A DNA stretch of 64,000 nucleotides from Phycomyces blakesleeanus NRRL 1555(-) (lineage: Eukaryota > Mucoromycota > Mucoromycetes > Mucorales > Phycomycetaceae), in assembly GCF_001638985.1 (NCBI RefSeq), contig NW_017265134.1, positions 3,083,800 to 3,147,799 on the forward strand. Reading direction: 5' to 3'. The notes beneath the pieces were generated by a model. That model saw only the letters and a program-made list of their open reading frames with translations, was not told where the DNA came from and searched no databases. Positions 20,826-33,354 of this stretch are shown here, in pieces. Numbering within the stretch: the first letter of the stretch is position 1; each line of letters begins with the position of its first letter. A program made the translations under genes and the position numbers.

Positions 20826-22832
20826 TGTCTACAGAATATAATAAAATGAAAGGTTATAATGATTAGTTTCAGATTATATTATTATTATTGCTGTCATTCT
20901 ACAATTAAATTTATGTAAATTTAATTAACAATAAATTGTATCAAGTTTACATACTTGAATTGTTAGAACAAGTGTATTGATTTGGGAGTATAAGTGTAGT
21001 AAGTAGCAAGAGAGTAAGAGCAAGGGAAAGTGTATTATATGAAAGGTATGATTATTATATATATTCAAAATATATTTGATATACAAATCTCTATTAATAC
21101 TTTTTGTAATGACTGGGATGTAAATTGGTTTTCATATTGCTTTGGGACTTGATGAAATCATTTTAGTCTTTTGTTTTAAACATACTTTTTTCTTTTTTTT
21201 TAAGATTTTTTTTTTACTTTTTTTATTCGTTTTTTGTTATTTCTCTCTTTTCTTTCTCTTGTCAATTCTTGTTATATTTGCAAATTTTTCTGGTAAGATT
21301 GTTTTTGGTTCAAAATACTTCTTTACAAAGAACAAAAGAATTAATTTTTTTGTCTGTCATAGATATTCTCTCTGTTTCTCTCTCTTCACTCTTTACACTT
21401 GCAAGGTTTTATGGTAAGACACTTTCTTTGTTTTAAAATAAATATATACTTCTTTATGTATAACTAAAAAATAACAATATATTTTAATGTCATAGAAACT
21501 CACTCTTTGTCTCATTCTGATGCACCATCTTCACAACAGTCATCTGGATTAGCCAGAGTTAGTAAATATACTTTATGCTATCATTCCATACAATCATTCT
21601 GACTTTATTCTTTCTTTAATATAGGCCACATCGCCAAAAATACTCTCTACAATCAAACACGGATATTGACACGGTAGTATTCTATTTTATTTTAATCTAT
21701 TTCTTTTTAATATTTATCTAACTGAATATAATTTCTATTATAGATGAACATCCCTCTTACGAACGTGCCATTCCTTAAGAACTTCCATCCCATGCTACCG
21801 TCATTGCCATGATAAGCCTTTTATTTACTTCTATATATACAATAATATTATTTATACTGTATATTAATGTATATTTTCTACTAGAGACAATATTACTGCT
21901 TTACAGATAATATCTTGGTCTGCAAAGAAATCCTTTGCCTTTGGTATGTAAATCAATTATTCTATCACACAATTCACAAAAATTAATTCTTTCCTATTGT
22001 TTTATAGTCAAAGAAATCATAATCCAGTGCTTTACTGTAAATGTTTTATTTCTTTGTCCATTTGTACTGGGTACTTCTAATGTAAGTATTAATTAGTACA
22101 TAAAATTTGCATTATAAAACATGCATGCACTCCCATCACTAATGTTTTATCTATTCTCAAAGAGTACTGCTCTTACCCCTAAAAAAAGGTAATGAGCACC
22201 TCATTTTCTTCAGGTATTTGTTTTTTGTAAAAAAATTTTCATCCCAAATATAACAAGCTTGCTGAGCAAGAAGTAGCTGAGGATATAGAATAGCTTTATT
22301 AGATTTGAAACCTAGAAACATTCTATTCTTTCCAATAAAAATAAAAGCGTAAACCATTACCAACCTAATAAGAACAGGAAACCAAAGAAATAAAGAACAT
22401 ATTACTGGTCCATAATTTTAAAGACGTGTTTTTTTGCTGTTGATGATTGGAGGTTTTAAAGAACTGTCAGTGTAGGTGGTCAGTAAAGGCGGTCAGTAAA
22501 GATGAGGTATAGTACAGATAAACCATTAAAGCAATATACATGATGTAATCCGTCTTTGACCTTTCCTGTTCTGTGTCAAGAATACCAAGATAAATCCGTA
22601 GTTTTAAATATTTTTATTTATTTATTAAGCATAATGAGTATATCAAAAGTGCTACCAAACCTTACTTGCGGAACCCCCCATCTACATATACTGTAGTGTT
22701 TGTAAGTTTTGCACATATAGTGCTAGATGACCTTAAAACCTAGTGGAAAAAATATCAATTATAATATATCACATTATTCCAGTACCGTTTGCCCATATAT
22801 ACACGTCAGTATTTTTCTACTTTTTTCCAGTG
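20826..22832. other. E0 right part, intron-rich stretch without a firm gene
   Basis: From about 21290 to 22060 acceptor-like (TTCTATTATAG, TTTAATATAG) and donor-like (GTAAGA, GTAGTA, GTATGT) sites alternate every 50-120 bp on the plus strand, with short open segments such as MNIPLTNVPFLKNFHP between them. This mirrors the 16.9-17.4 kb stretch of element D in position and strand, but I see no clear protein similarity between the two. The window end at 22832 is the tentative E0 terminus. Confidence 0.3.
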
Positions 22833-22899
22833 CTTGTTGGAGCACTTGCCAGAATTGCCTGTATGCTTGATGTTAAAGCTAATCATTCTAAATAAAGAA

Positions 22900-24333
22900 A
22901 CAAGAAAAAAAGCTTGCAAGAATTGATTTAGAGGCACTAAGTGATGATACGTGCAAGAAAGAGTTTAGACTTACTCTATCTGAAGTAATATACATGTTGA
23001 TAAACAGCTTTTTTTGAAGTAACATTATTAATAGATAACTTTTGTATTTATGTTAGATCAAGGCAATATGTGATACAATGAACCTGCCTTTATATTTAGA
23101 ATTTAAATGTAGCAAAAGTTACACTGTCCGTATTGAAGGAGAATTTGCTTTTGCTTTGGTTTTGTACTGGTATACTTTCCCACAAAAATACACTATGATG
23201 AAAAGTGTATGGGGCATTTCTGCCAAGACACTGGGTTTAATAGTGAACAAGTTTACAGAATTTTTGCTAAATAAATTCAAAAGTGGACTCGAGTTTGACA
23301 CTCGCCAGTTTTCTTCTGAAAACTATAAGCAGTTTACAAAAGCTATACACAATAAAAGTAATATTATTATCATGTATTTCTTTTATTGCTCTACTTACTG
23401 ATATAATGGGACTTTACTAATGACATAAACTGTTTTAGATAAGACCTTCCCAAATGTTGTTGGCTTTGTGGATGGCACTATGCAAAAAGTTTCCCGTCCA
23501 AGTTCTTATGAAGATTAGAAACTAGTTTATAACGGCTGGAAGGAAATTATTGGATTTTTAAAATGACCAGAGAATTATTTCATAGCACTAATTCTTTGCT
23601 TGATTGTATAATAACAACTTTTTTTATTGAGTAGCATATACATTGCATTAAGTATTGGGCTATTGAAATACCCGATGGTATTACTAGCAGCTTGGTTGGT
23701 CTGTTTATTGGATCCACTCATGATGCTAGAATATTTGACGAGTCAAAAACATTAGATCGTCTAATTGCGCATCTTGATCATATTTCCAAGAATGACAAAG
23801 TTCCATTTGAATATGTAGTATACGAAGATATGGCTTACCCTAAATCAGATAAAATCTACAGATCTTTTCCTTTAAGTGAAGCCAACAATGATAGTAAGAT
23901 ATTGAAAAAAAAGACATACATCTTGTAAAATTGTCTTTTGTTTAATAATTGTAATATAATATCGTTGCTCATATGCTTAGAGCTGAAAAAAAATCAACAA
24001 GTCAATGAGAAAAACCAGAATTCAAGTCAAGATGGAATTTAGAAAGGTGTTGCAGTTATTTAAATTCTGCAAGTACAACTATGGAATGAAGATATTGGCA
24101 AACACAAAGCCAGCAACAATATACATCCTGTTAACTCTTTTCAAGAACTTCCATACATGTATTAATAGCTCAGCAAGCTCTAAACTTTTTAAGCTTCAGC
24201 CACCAAATATCCATGATTATATCAAAGGTCTTATGCATGAACGCCAACCAGAAGACACTATTGATAGCTACAAAACTATTTTGAACAATGCATCAAATTT
24301 AGTAGAAACCATCACTGTTCCTGATAACCAATA
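22900..24333 (+). pseudogene. PIF/Harbinger-like transposase (DDE_Tnp_4 type), degraded
   Basis: Exons are separated by short introns. Pieces in order: LEALSDDTCKKEFRLTLSEV; CDTMNLPLYLEFKCSKSYTVR (23053-23355); FPNVVGFVDGTMQKVSRPSSYED (catalytic Asp in GFVDGT) to YNGWK; then IHCIKYWAIEIPDG, LVGLFIGSTHDARIFDES and VYEDMAYP (second Asp region); last, a VLQLFKFCKYNYGMKIL segment (24005-24333) where relatives have the final catalytic Glu region. The VDGT..RP....YNG..K and G..HDA motifs are characteristic of PIF/Harbinger nucleases. A TAG at 23516-23518 stands where relatives have Gln. The start is approximate. It converges with the Myb-like gene at 24385. Confidence 0.75.
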
Positions 24334-24384
24334 AAACAATTCAAATACTTGTAAACTTGAAAATAGAGCAAATGTATTATCTAT

Positions 24385-25320
24385 TTACTTGTTATTTTTA
24401 TAAGATTCGACAATTGCTGACTCTATTTCTGCCTTTGTCGAAAGAGATTTAGCAAGAGCTGAATTAGATTTGGTGATGACCTTATTTGAATCAGCAATTT
24501 CCTGATTCGATTTAGCAAGAACTGCATTTGACCAACTTGTTTTCTTCAACTCCTCCAGTACAAGATTGTTGGTGTGCTGTTGTTGTTGAAGAATGTCCAA
24601 CTGTTGCTTCAAAAGGCTCGCAGACTCGTTGGCCGTGCTTGCAGATTAGGGATTTTTTCTGCCATGAGAGACGTCAGAGTCAGAGTCAGAGTCAGAGTCA
24701 AAGCTGTCATCATCACTGCTTAAGTTTTCTCAGTCATATGTTGCAATGGCCATCATTTTTTTGTTATAGTCTTTTTTTTCTTTTTCTTTTATTTTGGTTG
24801 CTTTGTCTTTGGCAGCCTTCAACTCTTGATAATCCATAATCTATAAGGGAGAAATAACCAATTAGCTTAACTATTTTTTTTGCGTTTATGGCTGCTTAAA
24901 CATATGGCTGTGTATATATTGTATATCAGTCTTTGGAGGTTTTCCGGAACGTGTGGGTTGGACACAGGCAACGATCTCTCATTGTCTTTGTTGACAACCA
25001 GATTCAACTTCTTGAACAGCAAATTCTTTTTTGCTCTGACACCCTTTGCTGTAAGTGGGTGCAGATAAGTGTGCTTAACACTGTTTACGTCGGCTGTAAC
25101 CTTATCCTATGCTGAGGACTTGTCACCATGAGCATTGGCAAAAGGGCAACAATTGTAGATCAATTGCATTAGTGCAATCTCTCTAGCCATGTCCCACTGT
25201 TCTCGTTCACTAGTCGAGGCTTTTTCTTTGCCTTTTTGAGCCTTTCGTGAAGTCTCCTCTGCAGAACTGCTTGATGATACATCAATGTCTAAACCATTGG
25301 ATCCTGATGCAGTTTCAGAT
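24385..25320 (-). pseudogene. PIF/Harbinger Myb/SANT-like partner gene, degraded
   Basis: Read right to left: a Ser-rich linker (VSSSSSAEETSRKAQKGKEK), then REQWDMAREIALMQLIYNC, WDKVTADVN-like and LTAKGVRAKKNLLFKKL, the pattern of the DNA-binding partner protein of PIF/Harbinger transposons; the C-terminus (24612-24385) is a Gln- and Lys-rich helix (MKQQLDILQQQQHTNN) suited to a coiled coil. A TAG at 25107-25109 replaces a probable Trp (SSA-stop-DKVT). A Ser/Glu-coding dinucleotide-like run (TCAGAG repeats at about 24672-24700) lies between the two parts. In known systems this protein binds the TIRs and brings the transposase. The tail-to-tail pairing with the transposase fits one remnant element; I found no TIRs. 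Confidence 0.65.
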
Positions 25321-25578
25321 TGCGCACTTGCTCTGGCTGTTAGTGGGTTATGCTGTTTGCTTCATTTTTATTGTACACATTTTTTAAGAAAAAAAGGGAA
25401 AAGACCAAAAAATATTTGAGTGAAAAGAGAAATAAAGTAGAAAGTGTGTATGTAAGTATATCTTATATATATACTTGAAATATTTTGCTTAATTATTGAA
25501 AATATATATAAAAACTGCGTATCTACTTGTTTGTGCTGGTTAAAATTGAATGCTATATGCATATGACAACTATAAAAA

Positions 25579-25641
25579 AATGTGGCAAATTGGGGTTATT
25601 TTGCTACAATTTTATGACAAAATGACCCCAATGTGCCACAA
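25579..25641. repeat. Perfect-looking hairpin: two ~23-bp arms around GTGGCA
   Basis: TGTGGCAAATTGGGGTTATT is followed about 15 bp later by its inverse (AATGACCCCAATGTGCCACA), with about two mismatches. A related GGCAATTTGAGTCGATTTTGCC lies at about 25712. It could be the end of a small non-autonomous DNA element or of the Harbinger remnant. Confidence 0.7.
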
Positions 25642-25794
25642 TTTCCCTTTAATTTTCCGGCGTTTAAAATACCTCAAAATTTCCATATCCTGCTTTCCTT
25701 ATTTGGGCGTTATGGCAATTTGAGTCGATTTTGCCACAACATAATACCCACTCTATTGTGTCATTCCTGATCTAGACTATCTTTCAATTCACTG

Positions 25795-26110
25795 TAAATG
25801 TAGCCAAATTGGTCAAGCTTTAATAATACAGGAGTAAGCAAATAAGAGAGAAGATAAAAAGACGATTTTTATTATTTTGATTTGGGTTATCTTATGTACT
25901 TTTTGAAATGATTATTCATTTTTGACTACACTCAAGTAGCGTTTAGTAATATACAAATTATTATAAATTGATTACAAATTTCTAAAATTACAAACTGATA
26001 AATAATCCTTCTAATTTCTGCTTCTTTTGTAAGAACAAGTCACTAGAACTGGTATCACCAAAATTAACTATGACAATTGTTTTTGTTGTTTTCAATCTGA
26101 GTTGTTCTTG
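25795..26110 (+). repeat. Diverged unit of the ~300-bp repeat family
   Basis: Shares the layout CCAAATTGGTCAA, then AGATAAAAAGAC, then TTTTTATT with the better preserved units at 26.1-26.7 and 34.0-34.6 kb. Boundaries are approximate. Confidence 0.45.
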
Positions 26111-26116
26111 TTGGAC

Positions 26117-26410
26117 ATTATTTTAATGAATCCATGAAATCTAAAGATACTTAACTGCAGTGCTTCTTTATATGCAGTAATATCTTCATGAGCATTAAAC
26201 ATAGTATAATGATTATTTCTTTAATTAAATATAAATAATAACTACTGTGCATAATGCGCAGCATTAGTTTAGAAAATTATATAAGACAATTCAATTCCTA
26301 TCAATAAAAAGTATTTTTTATCCTCTATTTGATTTTACATATACTCCTTGATCCCCAGTGAGTTTGACTTTTTGACTTTGTTATAGTAAAAGAAAGACCA
26401 ACCCAGATTG
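26117..26410 (-). repeat. Repeat unit P', inverted copy of 34030-34308
   Basis: ACTCCTTGATCCCCAGTGAG and the following GACTTTGTTATAGTAAAAG match the inverse of the 34.03-34.3 kb unit base for base over long stretches. Boundaries approximate. Confidence 0.8.
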
Positions 26411-26692
26411 GGAACGACATTCTTCAAATGCTATAACACAGCCAAAATTAGTTAAACTCACTAGAAATTGTAAACAAAGATAAAAGAATAAAAAGAGAAT
26501 AGAAAGATAGATAACTTTTATTGAATGACATAACATTTTTTTATATCTTTTCTAAACCTACTCAGCTATTATAAATGTCTGTTTTGGTTTCTATTCTACT
26601 TTTGTTAAGGTATGTGCTTTCTAATTCTTTTGTGAGCAAAAGAAAATCATTTCAGTTATTGTTCTCAAAAGAGATTTCTGTGTAATCATTAT

Positions 26693-28483
26693 CACTGGAA
26701 AAATTTACCAATTTTATCTTGCTCAAATATCAGATAAATCTAAGTGGAAGATGAGATACTCCCCCATTAATAGTGATATTTAATTTTGATACACAGTGAA
26801 CTTTTATCTATGGCAATGAAGTATATGATCAGATATATAGGTTGACGGGGTCTAAAGGTATATTAGTTTATATCCAGCAAGCTGCGCAAAACTAATAATA
26901 TATTATACTTGCACTTTACTCTCAATAAATACAGTGTTTTGTATGGCCTGTTGTAATTTATATGCACAAACTCAAATGACGAGATGACCAATTATATAGA
27001 ACTCTCTGTTAGATTTGATACATGGTGATTGGATTTGTTTCTTATGAAAGCAATAAAAAAAAGGCCGGGATGAAACAAATTGTGGAAATGGGTTATATGT
27101 TTAACAGTCAAAAATGAGGAAACAGATCTTTATTGTATGTAAAAGTGAGGAAACAGGTTTTTTTTATTGTATATAAAAGTGAGGAAACAGGTTTTTTTAT
27201 TGTATATAGAATTGAGGAAACTGGTCTTTTTATTGTATATAAAACCGGATGAATAGGCTTGGTTTTCTTTATTAAAACAAGCCTCTTTGGTTTGTTTATT
27301 TTTTGTAATATTTGAATAATAATAATATTCTTTAGTTGAACTTTATTTCATTTGATATAATCAATAGTTTCTAGATATATATGGTCTATTCTTGCTTCTT
27401 TTGAGTCTCATATACTATTGTTGTATTGGTTGATACTCTTTCTTGCTGTATTACCAGCATTATTTCATGCTTATTTTGAGTGAGCTATATAACTTACTTG
27501 ACGGTATACTTAACTTTCTAAGAGTGAAAGAGAAAATATTAATTTTTTGGATAAACCCGATGTTTTTTTCTTTGTAATACTTACTCTCTAGTTGAGATCT
27601 ACTGACTGGTTTTAACAATGAATTATACTTAACTTGGTTGCATTGGTGGCCATGGTTTAGTATTGTTGATTAAACTATAATAAACAGCCTTAAGTATTGT
27701 GTACAAACAAGTATTAAAATATAATGAACAATTGTCAAAGTCAACTTACCAGAGAATAATCAAACGTAAAATAAGATAAAAACTAGTTCATGCTGATCAC
27801 AGTAGGGATCTTGAGTGAGAGGTCTATGTGAACTGTAATAGATTAGAAAAAAGAGACAATGGCCATGTGATAAAGTCTTACCATCATAATAGATTGTAAC
27901 ATCAATGTCAAAGATAACAGAGATTGCTGGGGGTTACATAAAATAAGATCGTCAGTGATGAGTATTTATCATATTGTTATTCCTTTTTTGTCTGCAATAA
28001 ATAATATCTATCATGAAAAGTAAGAGAATGTATAATGATGATCAGCTATATAGTAATAGTAGGAGGAACATAATAGACATAAGAACAAGAAGAAAAAGAA
28101 CACGCGAAAGAAAAGAGTCACTAGCAAGAAATAATAAACCAAAATAAATAAGCCAAAAAAAGGAAAAAAAAAGAAAAAAAAAGCAATGACTTATGTTGGT
28201 TTGACTCTGATAAAATGCTGGCAATAAAATATCCTTCTGAAGAAAAAAAAAAGTGATTCCTGCACAGCTTCATATCTGACAAGCCATGTCTCACTGGGTT
28301 AAAAGATATGTTACTGAATAAAAATTACTATTAATAAAATGTAGTTAAATAATGTTCATAATATGATAACAAACTATCTTTTCTCTCACTTCATTTTATT
28401 ATCTGTATGTATATATCCAAAATGATCATTTGAAGTGTATATTGATAATTAACCATCATTAATATGTATTCAATAAAAGAAAC
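26693..28483. other. Element A left subterminal DNA, no gene seen
   Basis: AT-rich with one tandem repeat (27113-27250). No frame or splice pattern here that I would call a gene. Confidence 0.6.
27113..27250 (+). repeat. Tandem repeat, ~35-40-bp unit GAGGAAACAGGTTTTTTTAT
   Basis: Four to five copies of (G)TGAGGAAACAGGTT, a T-run and ATTGTATATAAAA. About 420 bp from the left end of element A; such subterminal repeats bind transposase proteins in plant CACTA elements, which is only a parallel here. Confidence 0.85.
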
Positions 28484-29790
28484 ATGAGCAATCGCCGCAT
28501 TTCTCCTCTCCGTCACCAAAACACCAGAATGCGTGCTGTCAAACGTAGTGAACTAGCAACTACTACTAACATTGCTTGCACTCCAGGCACTGTCTCTCTT
28601 GCTGTCACTGCCCCCAATACAGAGCTTGATGTCGGTCAGAGAGACTCAATTCTTGAGCTCCTGGAATTGACCAATGAGAAAATCGATTCGTTGAGTAGTG
28701 AAATCAATAAGATATCAAGATGGATGAATAATGTGGAAACAGGTGTTCGTCTCTCAAATGAGACGAATGCCTATCTTAAAAAGGCTGTCAATGATATTAT
28801 TGACGCACAAACAACGCTCAACAGTGCTACCACAAGCAACATGACAAATAGAAACACTATCTCAGTAAGAGACCATGCTTCTCTGATAGAAAAGGATACA
28901 ACTGTATCAGATATAAATTTATCAGGAAAACGTTACCCAAAGATATCAGTATGTAAACTTTTAAAATGAATATAACCTTTCCATATTTCTAACAAAAAAA
29001 GCTATAGGAACTCATCCATGGGTACATAAGAAACCCGAATTTCACCAGTTTGGATCGCACCAAAGTTGCTGAAAACAACGAAAGAGTAGGATGGTCTTTG
29101 ACAAATAATTTCAAGGACGAATATAACAATGCTCTTGCCGTGCGACTTGTGAATTATCTGAGAATTCAGAAAGATGCTGTTGAGGTTCCCACAAGCGATC
29201 TTATCAGAATAATAAAGAACCACTTTCGGAACCAAGTACGTGAATTCAGATCCTCTCCTAGTAAGAAAACTTCTTGGCAAAGCTCGTCAAGAAGACGCAG
29301 TCGCAAAAAGGCGGTAAGTTGGAATTTTAAGTAAAAAGTATATTTATATTCTACTTACTTATATTTAAAATATTTTACGTATAGCTTTACGATCGTTGTG
29401 TCTTAACATACCAGATCTACAAAACTAATATTGACACATTGATGAAAATACCTGATTGTGGTAGAGTTCTTTTGAGAACTGTCATGTCAGATGGCGAGAG
29501 TGATGAAGAAGGCAAATTACAAGTTTATCGTCCTAGCTGGAGAAGCGATAAGGTATTTTCATATAGAAAAAAGAATCTTTAAAACACTATATTTGATAAG
29601 ACAAGTTACTTATATATTTCTCTTATAAAAATAGCTTCAAGCAGTTATTAATACGGTTGATGACTTTTCCATTGTCAGACTAAAGAAAAAGGGAAATAGT
29701 TTGTTGGAGCAAAATTGTTCAACTAGAACTGAGAGTATTCCTGCTAGCTTGGCCGTCACGTTACCAGAATGGGCAATTTCAATGGAATAA
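28484..29790 (+). CDS. Element A accessory gene
   Basis: Four exons with kept frame: 28484-28948, 29008-29313, about 29386-29552 and about 29634-29790. The protein begins basic (MSNRRISPLRHQ), passes through a helical section (QRDSILELLELTNEKIDSLSS), then YPKIS at the first splice, GWSLTNNFKDEYNNALAVRL and LIRIIKNHFRNQ, a basic SSRRRSRKKA splice, VMSDGESDEEG, YRPSWRSDK and the tail LPEWAISME. Same block order as in B, C, D and E0. No stop or frame break seen although its partner transposase is dead, so the protein could have been kept by selection on other copies or simply be lucky. Function unknown. Confidence 0.82.
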
Positions 29791-29839
29791 AAACAAATAA
29801 AAACAAAAAACCCGAGTAAATAAAATGACATAAATTGAA

Positions 29840-29870
29840 TAAAATAAAATAAAATAAAATAAAATAAAAC
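29840..29870. repeat. (AAAAT)n microsatellite
   Basis: Six AAAAT units in the spacer between the two genes of element A. Confidence 0.9.
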
Positions 29871-30177
29871 GCTTTTTTTTCAAGTATTGTGCAAACATAT
29901 ACCTGTTGATGAATCCGCAATATAAAAGATGTGCATTGTTTATACATTGACTTTGGGTTGAATACATTTTCTTTTTGTTTGTTTTTAAAGTAATTTTAGA
30001 ACATAAGCTATGAAAATGTACTATCAAAGGTATATATCAAACTCTCAGGTTAAACATATCTGAACAAAAGATATTTATATATAGTAAGCATATGTATTTA
30101 TTAATATTAAAGAAATATAAAAGTTATTGACAATATTTAATTGGTATTTTCTATTTATTTATTTATTTTTTTATATT

Positions 30178-33100
30178 TTAAATGTATATTTTTCTAGACA
30201 ACGGAATAATACACATCTTGATTGCACCTCGCGCACCTCTGTGTTCTCCAATAGCCACAGGTACAAGAATCCTATGCACAGGTAGAATACTCTCAATATT
30301 TTCTACAACAAAATCCTTCTCATTAACTTCAACACCCTCATTAACTTTTGGCTGCAATTTTGTCTCTTTATACCACCGTACATATGCAAACACATGCCGA
30401 CTCAAATGGCCAGCAAACGAGTTTGTGGCAGTGTTTACGAAGAGGTACTGTATCTGCCCAGTATACGCATTGATATATCTGTCATTGCTTGTTCGGAAAA
30501 GGGCCTGGATGTATGACCCGCGCTTGGCCATACCATCACCACCTTTGTACACCTGTCCCAGAAGATGAATCGATTTCATTTTCTGAATCCGATTATTGAC
30601 CATCTTTTGATCTGGTCCAGGCTGGCAATAATGGCAGAGGGCCTGGTCATCATAAGTCTCCTGGTAGTATGCCAACAAGTTCAGGTACTCGGATTCCTTC
30701 ATACTGGTTTCCCTTTCCAGCTCCAACGGAAAAGTAGAAGGCGGTAAAGGCTCATTGCCTTTGGTGATATCAAAGTTTGTGTTTGCAGATGCGATGAAAT
30801 CATCAAGTACAAAAGCAGAGGAAGCAGAGGAAGCAGAGGAAGCAGAGGAAGCAAAGGAAGCAAAGGAAGCGGAAAAAGCAAAGGAAGCAGAGAAAACAGA
30901 TGAACCAATTAGCTCGACAAGAAGACCAGCATGAGATGGGCAGATACAAGGAATGATGGCACGAGCAAGGTCACTCTTATATGCATCTTCCAGGTATCTT
31001 CTCATGTAAGTGGCCTCAAAGCCATCCCTCCAATTGGTAGCATAGTTCTTGAGGACGCCATTGAACCTCTCAAAGCTAAACAACCAATAGCCATACACTG
31101 GCCCAAAACTGACGATTGTCTCCTTTAGATGCAAATGGAGATGCATATTTGGCAAAAGGAGATCCAGATCGTACAGAACCTCACATTCCACACAGAAGGC
31201 CTCCAGAGAGCGATGGGCCTCATCCAGATCCTCGGTGGAAATACTCGGACTTGATAGAAGATGGCATGCGTTGACGAAGCAGATCCAGTTCCGCAGGTAA
31301 ATATCCGGAAGACGGCCTCGCAGAAGAACGGGAGAGTATACCAGACACCAGGATTTCCATTCATCGGCCTTCATGAAAGGGAAACCCTTGCCAATCTTCT
31401 TTCTCAGAGGGGTATAGTCAGGGGTATAATCATCTTGTCAGTATCTGCCTGCATATCTGACAAGTCTGCATCAGTCAACGCTCCTTCTGACCTCCATCTC
31501 TCCATCATGTATTTCGCTGTTCCCAGGAAGAGGTTATGCATCGGATCAATGATTGTGCACTTGACTGCATTAAAGTACTTGAGATTGTGAAGTTCTGACC
31601 AGCGGACTCCATTCCCTCTTTCCTACCTTGTATGCTGGGCATTGCTACTTGCATTTCTCCACATTGTTGCATCTTGCCTATTGGCTTCTTTGGTGCGATG
31701 GACCCACTCAGAAAAGACAAAGCCAGAGTAGTCTACACCATGACCTTTTTCAAGGCAAGGAAAATGGCGGTCGCATTTATGGCAGGCATTTATACTGGCA
31801 TGGGATGTAAACCCACAGGTCTTGCGAGCAGCAGGGATGTCACAGGCTACCAAAAGCAAGGCAGCACAAACAAGAGCACCTTGGGGACACTGGGCTGTTG
31901 GGATCATCACACCCACATACAACTGTTTGAGCTCCTCGACGAGGGGACAGAGGTAGTGATTAATCTCACTCGTCTTGGCTTCCTTTGGTCCTGGCATGAG
32001 CCCAACAAGGACAACGTTCTCCTTCTTATACCGTTCGGACCTTGGCAAATTGTTAACTGAAAGGTAAATGGCCCCACATGAGTAGGTGACTCCATCGAAA
32101 GGCTGGAACCAATTGATGTTCAATGTGAGCATAAGAGAACGCTCATGGGTCACGAATTGATTGTTGTCATGATCCTTAATTCGCCCCACTTGGCACCGTC
32201 GTAGATGTCAAACATCATATCAGGGACTTGATGTCTGTATCTCCATGCATTAATGGCTGCCTCAAATCCAGGGCGACAAAAGAAGATTCTGAATGCACTG
32301 GTGATAGAGTTGTATAAATATGCTCTCTTGGGTCTAGAAGAGTTTGAAGGTGCCGACAAGAAAAGCTGGTTTCTGCATGTAGCCCCCAAAAGCTTTCGGA
32401 AGTTGCAGCACTGAGGAACGCCTTTGGACTCAAGGTATGTCTGGTGACATTCACTGCAGGCGACAAAACGCTGAACACCTTTGATCATAGTATTCAGTCC
32501 GGTCATATTACTGAGACCACTGGAGCTCAAGGGAAGACGGAAGGACTGTCCAAAATGTGCAAGAACCTCGTTGAGAAACTTGATGAGAATGACACCACCG
32601 GAATTCACAACATACTTTGATATGAAGAAGGCAGCAAAAGAGGCAATGAAGGCGTTTGTGGGATCAGTTGGCATCTCAGATGAAAAAAGGTTTTCTGTTT
32701 GATAATGATATTAGTATATGTTACATTTTTTAGTTTACGAGTTTATTTTTTTTGTACTAATCTTCGATATCTTCAGAATCGTCCAAATCATCCAAAGCAT
32801 TGAGAGTGTCCTGAGTGTCTGACTCAATGCTGTCATCATCACTGTCACTTTCACCATTGAACAACAAATCTTCGGTAAAATCAGGTAGATCTTCTGTAGC
32901 TATGTTGGTATAAAAAGCGTTAAAGACTATACTTCCATTATACTACTTTAATAAAATTATATACTTACATTCAATTTGCTCATTGCCTTCATTGTTCTTG
33001 GCATCAATCTCCATGTCATTGTCATTCAGCTCATGTAGTGTTTGTGTAGAAGGCACTGTAATATATAATTATACATATTTTTGTTAGACACAAAAAAAAA

Positions 33101-33354
33101 GACTTTTAATTCTAGTTGGAAAAGTGTTGCTGTATAATGTACTTACAAAGATAATCTCTTTTAAACTTTTCAATGAGATCAGCGGAAGCATGTCTTCTGT
33201 ATGTCTGCTTGGACACCATCTCAAAAGCTTGACTATCAGGAGAGCAGATGGAGCATACACATTTGACTTGAATAGTAGAATAGATAGATATATTTGGTTT
33301 GTAAAAGTTGGTTTTTTTTAGAGTTAACAATAAAGGAAAATGTTTCAGGTACAT
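30178..33354 (-). pseudogene. Element A transposase (Transposase_21/CACTA type), frameshifted
   Basis: Reads right to left. Exon 1 (to about 33145) has the zinc-finger-like CVCSIC...YRRH; exons 2-3 are acidic (SDSDDDSIESD). The large exon has FVACSECH, LTLNINWFQPF, MPGPKEAKTSE, VACDIPAARK, CHKCDRHF, DPMHNLFLGTAK, FMKADEWKSW, NMHLHLHL and FERFNGVLK, ending at 30178. Breaks: a 1-nt loss near 32170 (after AKWGEL), a TAG at 31623-31625, and another frameshift near 31430 (before GKGFPF). A 9-bp repeat at about 30805-30900 inserts an Ala/Ser-rich run (SSASSASSA) absent from the relatives. The start codon is uncertain because the N-terminal 25 residues before the zinc finger are not conserved. Confidence 0.88.
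30805..30900 (-). repeat. In-frame 9-bp repeat in the element A transposase
   Basis: About ten copies of GCAGAGGAA/GCAAAGGAA on the plus strand, coding Ser-Ala-Phe/Ser-type runs on the minus strand. It lies in a non-conserved loop before the FVLDDF segment. Confidence 0.85.

Larger units (their letters stand above)
1..22832. mobile_element. E0: CACTA-like DNA transposon, left end outside the window, heavily interrupted
   Basis: E0 is the oldest layer of the left nest. It shows the gene order of the other CACTA-like elements here: a transposase gene (+, 1-504 plus 6843-7058) facing an accessory gene (-, 7118-20825) with about 60 bp between their stops. Three later insertions interrupt it: Gypsy1, the Tc1/mariner-like element (itself holding element D) and a solo LTR. 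The right end at 22832 is tentative: the strand reads CACTGGAAAAAAG inward from there, close to the CACTGGAAAAA start of element A, but the left end is off-window and no TSD can be checked. The two-gene assignment is firm, the right boundary weak. Confidence 0.6.
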
